In this document: one piece after another, positions 40,013 through 41,208 of the stretch
Numbering within the stretch: the stretch's first letter is position 1
Layout: each line of letters begins with the position of its first letter
From: an uncultured Clostridia bacterium
Lineage (GTDB): Bacteria; Bacillota; Clostridia; Christensenellales; Aristaeellaceae
DNA length: 41,208 nucleotides
NCBI GenBank assembly: GCA_946626395.1
Contig: CAMOUF010000159.1
Span: forward strand, 1-41,208
Direction of reading: 5' to 3'
Made by a program: the position numbers and the translations under genes
The notes under the pieces: model-generated
What the model was told of the DNA's origin: nothing
Seen by the model: the letters and a program-made list of their open reading frames with translations, nothing else
Database searches by the model: none

Positions 40013-40201
40013 GGAAACACTTTAAGGGAATAGGCAATAGGCAATAGGAGAACGAGAGTTCAGAGTGAAGAGTTCAGAGTTCAGATATTTTAGTCATTTC
40101 AAGTCTGGATGCGATTCTTTTGTCCGTCTATATTCTCTGCACTCTATCCTCTATTGCCTATTGCCTAATGCCTATTGCCTATTCACTTCAAGTATTCTTT
40201 T
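40013..40201. repeat. family B heptad inverted-repeat element, copy B5
   Basis: GGAAACACTTTAAGGGAATA, then GGCAATAGGCAATAGG and TTCAGAGTGAAGAGTTCAG make the left arm. CTCTGCACTCTATCCTC and TATTGCCTAATGCCTATTGC, with end CACTTCAAGTATTC, make the right. The core is the reverse complement of the B4 core (compare AAGTCTGGATGC with the B4 sequence). The gap 39983-40358 otherwise holds the promoter of the next gene. Confidence 0.88.
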
Positions 40202-40250
40202 AACGTCTTCGCCCTTTTCGAAGAAAAAAATTACTAATTGGGAAATTTTC

Positions 40251-40278
40251 TTCACAATTTCTTCATAAATGCTTGACA
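40251..40278 (+). promoter_or_regulatory. three 11-base-spaced TTNAYA repeats, candidate response-regulator site
   Basis: TTCACA (40251-40256), TTCATA (40262-40267) and TTGACA (40273-40278) follow each other every 11 bases. This spacing and sequence recall PhoP/PhoB-type boxes (TTHAYA-N5 repeats in Bacillus). The third copy is the -35 box itself. Confidence 0.4.
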
Positions 40279-40301
40279 TTTTTTTAAGAATGGAGTATAG
40301 T
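40273..40301 (+). promoter_or_regulatory. sigma-A promoter of the partial secreted protein
   Basis: TTGACA (40273-40278), 17 bases, TATAGT (40296-40301). The -35 is perfect and the -10 matches 5 of 6. The ATG at 40359 is about 50 bases further on. Confidence 0.85.
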
Positions 40302-40358
40302 TGTAGCTGTACTTCCAGTATTTGAAATTGTTACTTCCTGATAAAGGAGCGAGTTACC

Positions 40359-41208
40359 ATGAAGAAAGTTTTCGCGCTTGGTTTGCTGGCCTTGCTGCTG
40401 TTCTGCGCAGCGTCCGCCTCCGCCGCCATCTATGTGCCCAAACACATTTCCGAGTTTTACGGGCTGCCCAATACTCCTCCCCTTTCCAGCTTTGCCCGGA
40501 TGAAGACCAAACAGGTGGAGTATGAAGTTACCATCTATTTGAGCCAGGCTGTGGAGAGCTTGTCCGCCAACTGGCTGGAGTACAATAACGAGCACTTTGA
40601 GGATCTGGAGATCACGGAAGAAGGCGATCTTTTTATCGCCTATTTGAACACCTTCGGCCACAAGTACCAGGTGGGCGCCCACTGGACGAATGTGTACGCC
40701 ACGGCGACGCCCCCGGCTCAGCCAATTGAGCATGAGATGAGTCTATATAAACCCACTCCTAAACCTAATGTTACTCCCAAACCTAATGTTACTCCCAAAC
40801 CTAATCCTACTACTACAACGGAGCATCTAGCCGGGTATCTTGAAGGTTCTTCGACAGTTATCAATTTTACCAATCCCAGCCAAGTTGAAGCTGATATTCA
40901 GGCCGCCAGAAAGAAAGCAGAAGACAGAGCGGATGACTTCGACGTTTACTCTTTGACTTCCAATAAAAATATCCCTGACAATTATTACTGCGTAAAAGTA
41001 GAAGAGCCCTATTACGCCGTGGTGCGCGTCCTGGATAACGATCAGTTCTGCATCGTGTCCCGCTACCGCTATACTGCCAACGCTGATGCGATCCAGGTTC
41101 CCGCTGGCTGCAAGCTCTATAAGGTAAACGGTTATGTCACCGCCTGGCATCCCACCTACGCCGCATCGGACGGCACCTCCAACGGCCGCTATGTGGAAGC
41201 CTATTACA
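40359..41208 (+). CDS. secreted protein of unknown function, 3' end cut by the window
   Basis: An open frame of at least 283 residues that runs off the window end. The signal peptide MKKVFALGLLALLLFCAASA is followed by IYVPKHISEF and a domain of about 100 residues (TIYLSQAVESLSANWLEY, GDLFIAYLNTFGHKYQVG). Next comes a repeat linker KPTPKPNVTPKPNVTPKPN, about residues 132-150, and a second domain with YYCVKVEEPYYAVVRV and FCIVSRYRY. I do not recognise either domain. AAAGGAG lies 9-10 bases before the ATG. The stretch from about 40735 to 40990 is AT-rich with codons such as CCT, AAT and GTT, unlike its flanks, which suggests an inserted or expanded region. Confidence 0.8.
   Translation, partial: MKKVFALGLLALLLFCAASASAAIYVPKHISEFYGLPNTPPLSSFARMKTKQVEYEVTIYLSQAVESLSANWLEYNNEHFEDLEITEEGDLFIAYLNTFGHKYQVGAHWTNVYATATPPAQPIEHEMSLYKPTPKPNVTPKPNVTPKPNPTTTTEHLAGYLEGSSTVINFTNPSQVEADIQAARKKAEDRADDFDVYSLTSNKNIPDNYYCVKVEEPYYAVVRVLDNDQFCIVSRYRYTANADAIQVPAGCKLYKVNGYVTAWHPTYAASDGTSNGRYVEAYY

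Overview
The window looks like a chromosomal contig from a GC-rich, spore-forming member of the Clostridia, probably an uncultured gut or rumen lineage. The signs are YabP/YabQ and GerMN sporulation proteins, strong AGGAGG ribosome binding sites, sigma-A promoters of TTGACA-17-TATAAT type, and many secreted proteins with clostridial signal peptides. No rRNA, tRNA, phage, transposase or CRISPR array was seen. Species-level identity is an inference only.

Layout. 1-2.9 kb: a small XRE regulator with a near-perfect promoter, a macro-domain protein with an extra C-terminal domain, the spore-coat/cortex pair yabP-yabQ, and a YeaQ-type membrane protein. 3.3-5.4 kb: a membrane protein with a UspA-like protein, then a secreted protein ending in a clear terminator. 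5.4-13 kb: an O-acyltransferase, a 938-residue membrane TPR protein with a zinc-ribbon-like motif, a secreted repeat protein and pyrimidine-nucleoside phosphorylase. 13-18.8 kb: a 1205-residue secreted protein with nine SH3-like repeats and a peptidoglycan-binding domain, behind a promoter holding a WalR-type box, followed by an HI0933-type flavoprotein and a flavin reductase. 18.9-26.5 kb: dnaX, a membrane protein, a SPOR-domain protein, a DUF6062-type protein and two GerMN lipoproteins. 26.7-34.6 kb: a three-gene ABC exporter, a YunG/C_GCAxxG_C_C fusion, parA-parB led by an unknown gene, and a family 2 glycosyltransferase. 34.8-41.2 kb: an XpaC-TelA-LemA-TPM envelope module, a nucleotide pyrophosphatase-like protein, and a secreted protein cut by the window end.

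The most unusual content lies between the genes. Nearly every gap longer than about 150 bases carries a palindromic element. Three families (called A, B and C here) have long inverted arms built from degenerate 7-base units: GTGAGGA (A), GGCAATA plus CAGAGTT (B) and AGTTCTA (C). A fourth (D) is a GTGGGGGAAACC hairpin with a polar tail. Families A and B share one terminal sequence, AACACTTTAAG, some cores occur in both orientations, and most copies sit within about 30 bases of a stop codon. This looks like a family of small non-autonomous mobile or recombining elements resembling the heptanucleotide (STRR) repeats of cyanobacteria. A separate cloverleaf-like structure lies at 5613-5738. No enzyme that could move these elements is encoded here, so their mechanism is unknown.
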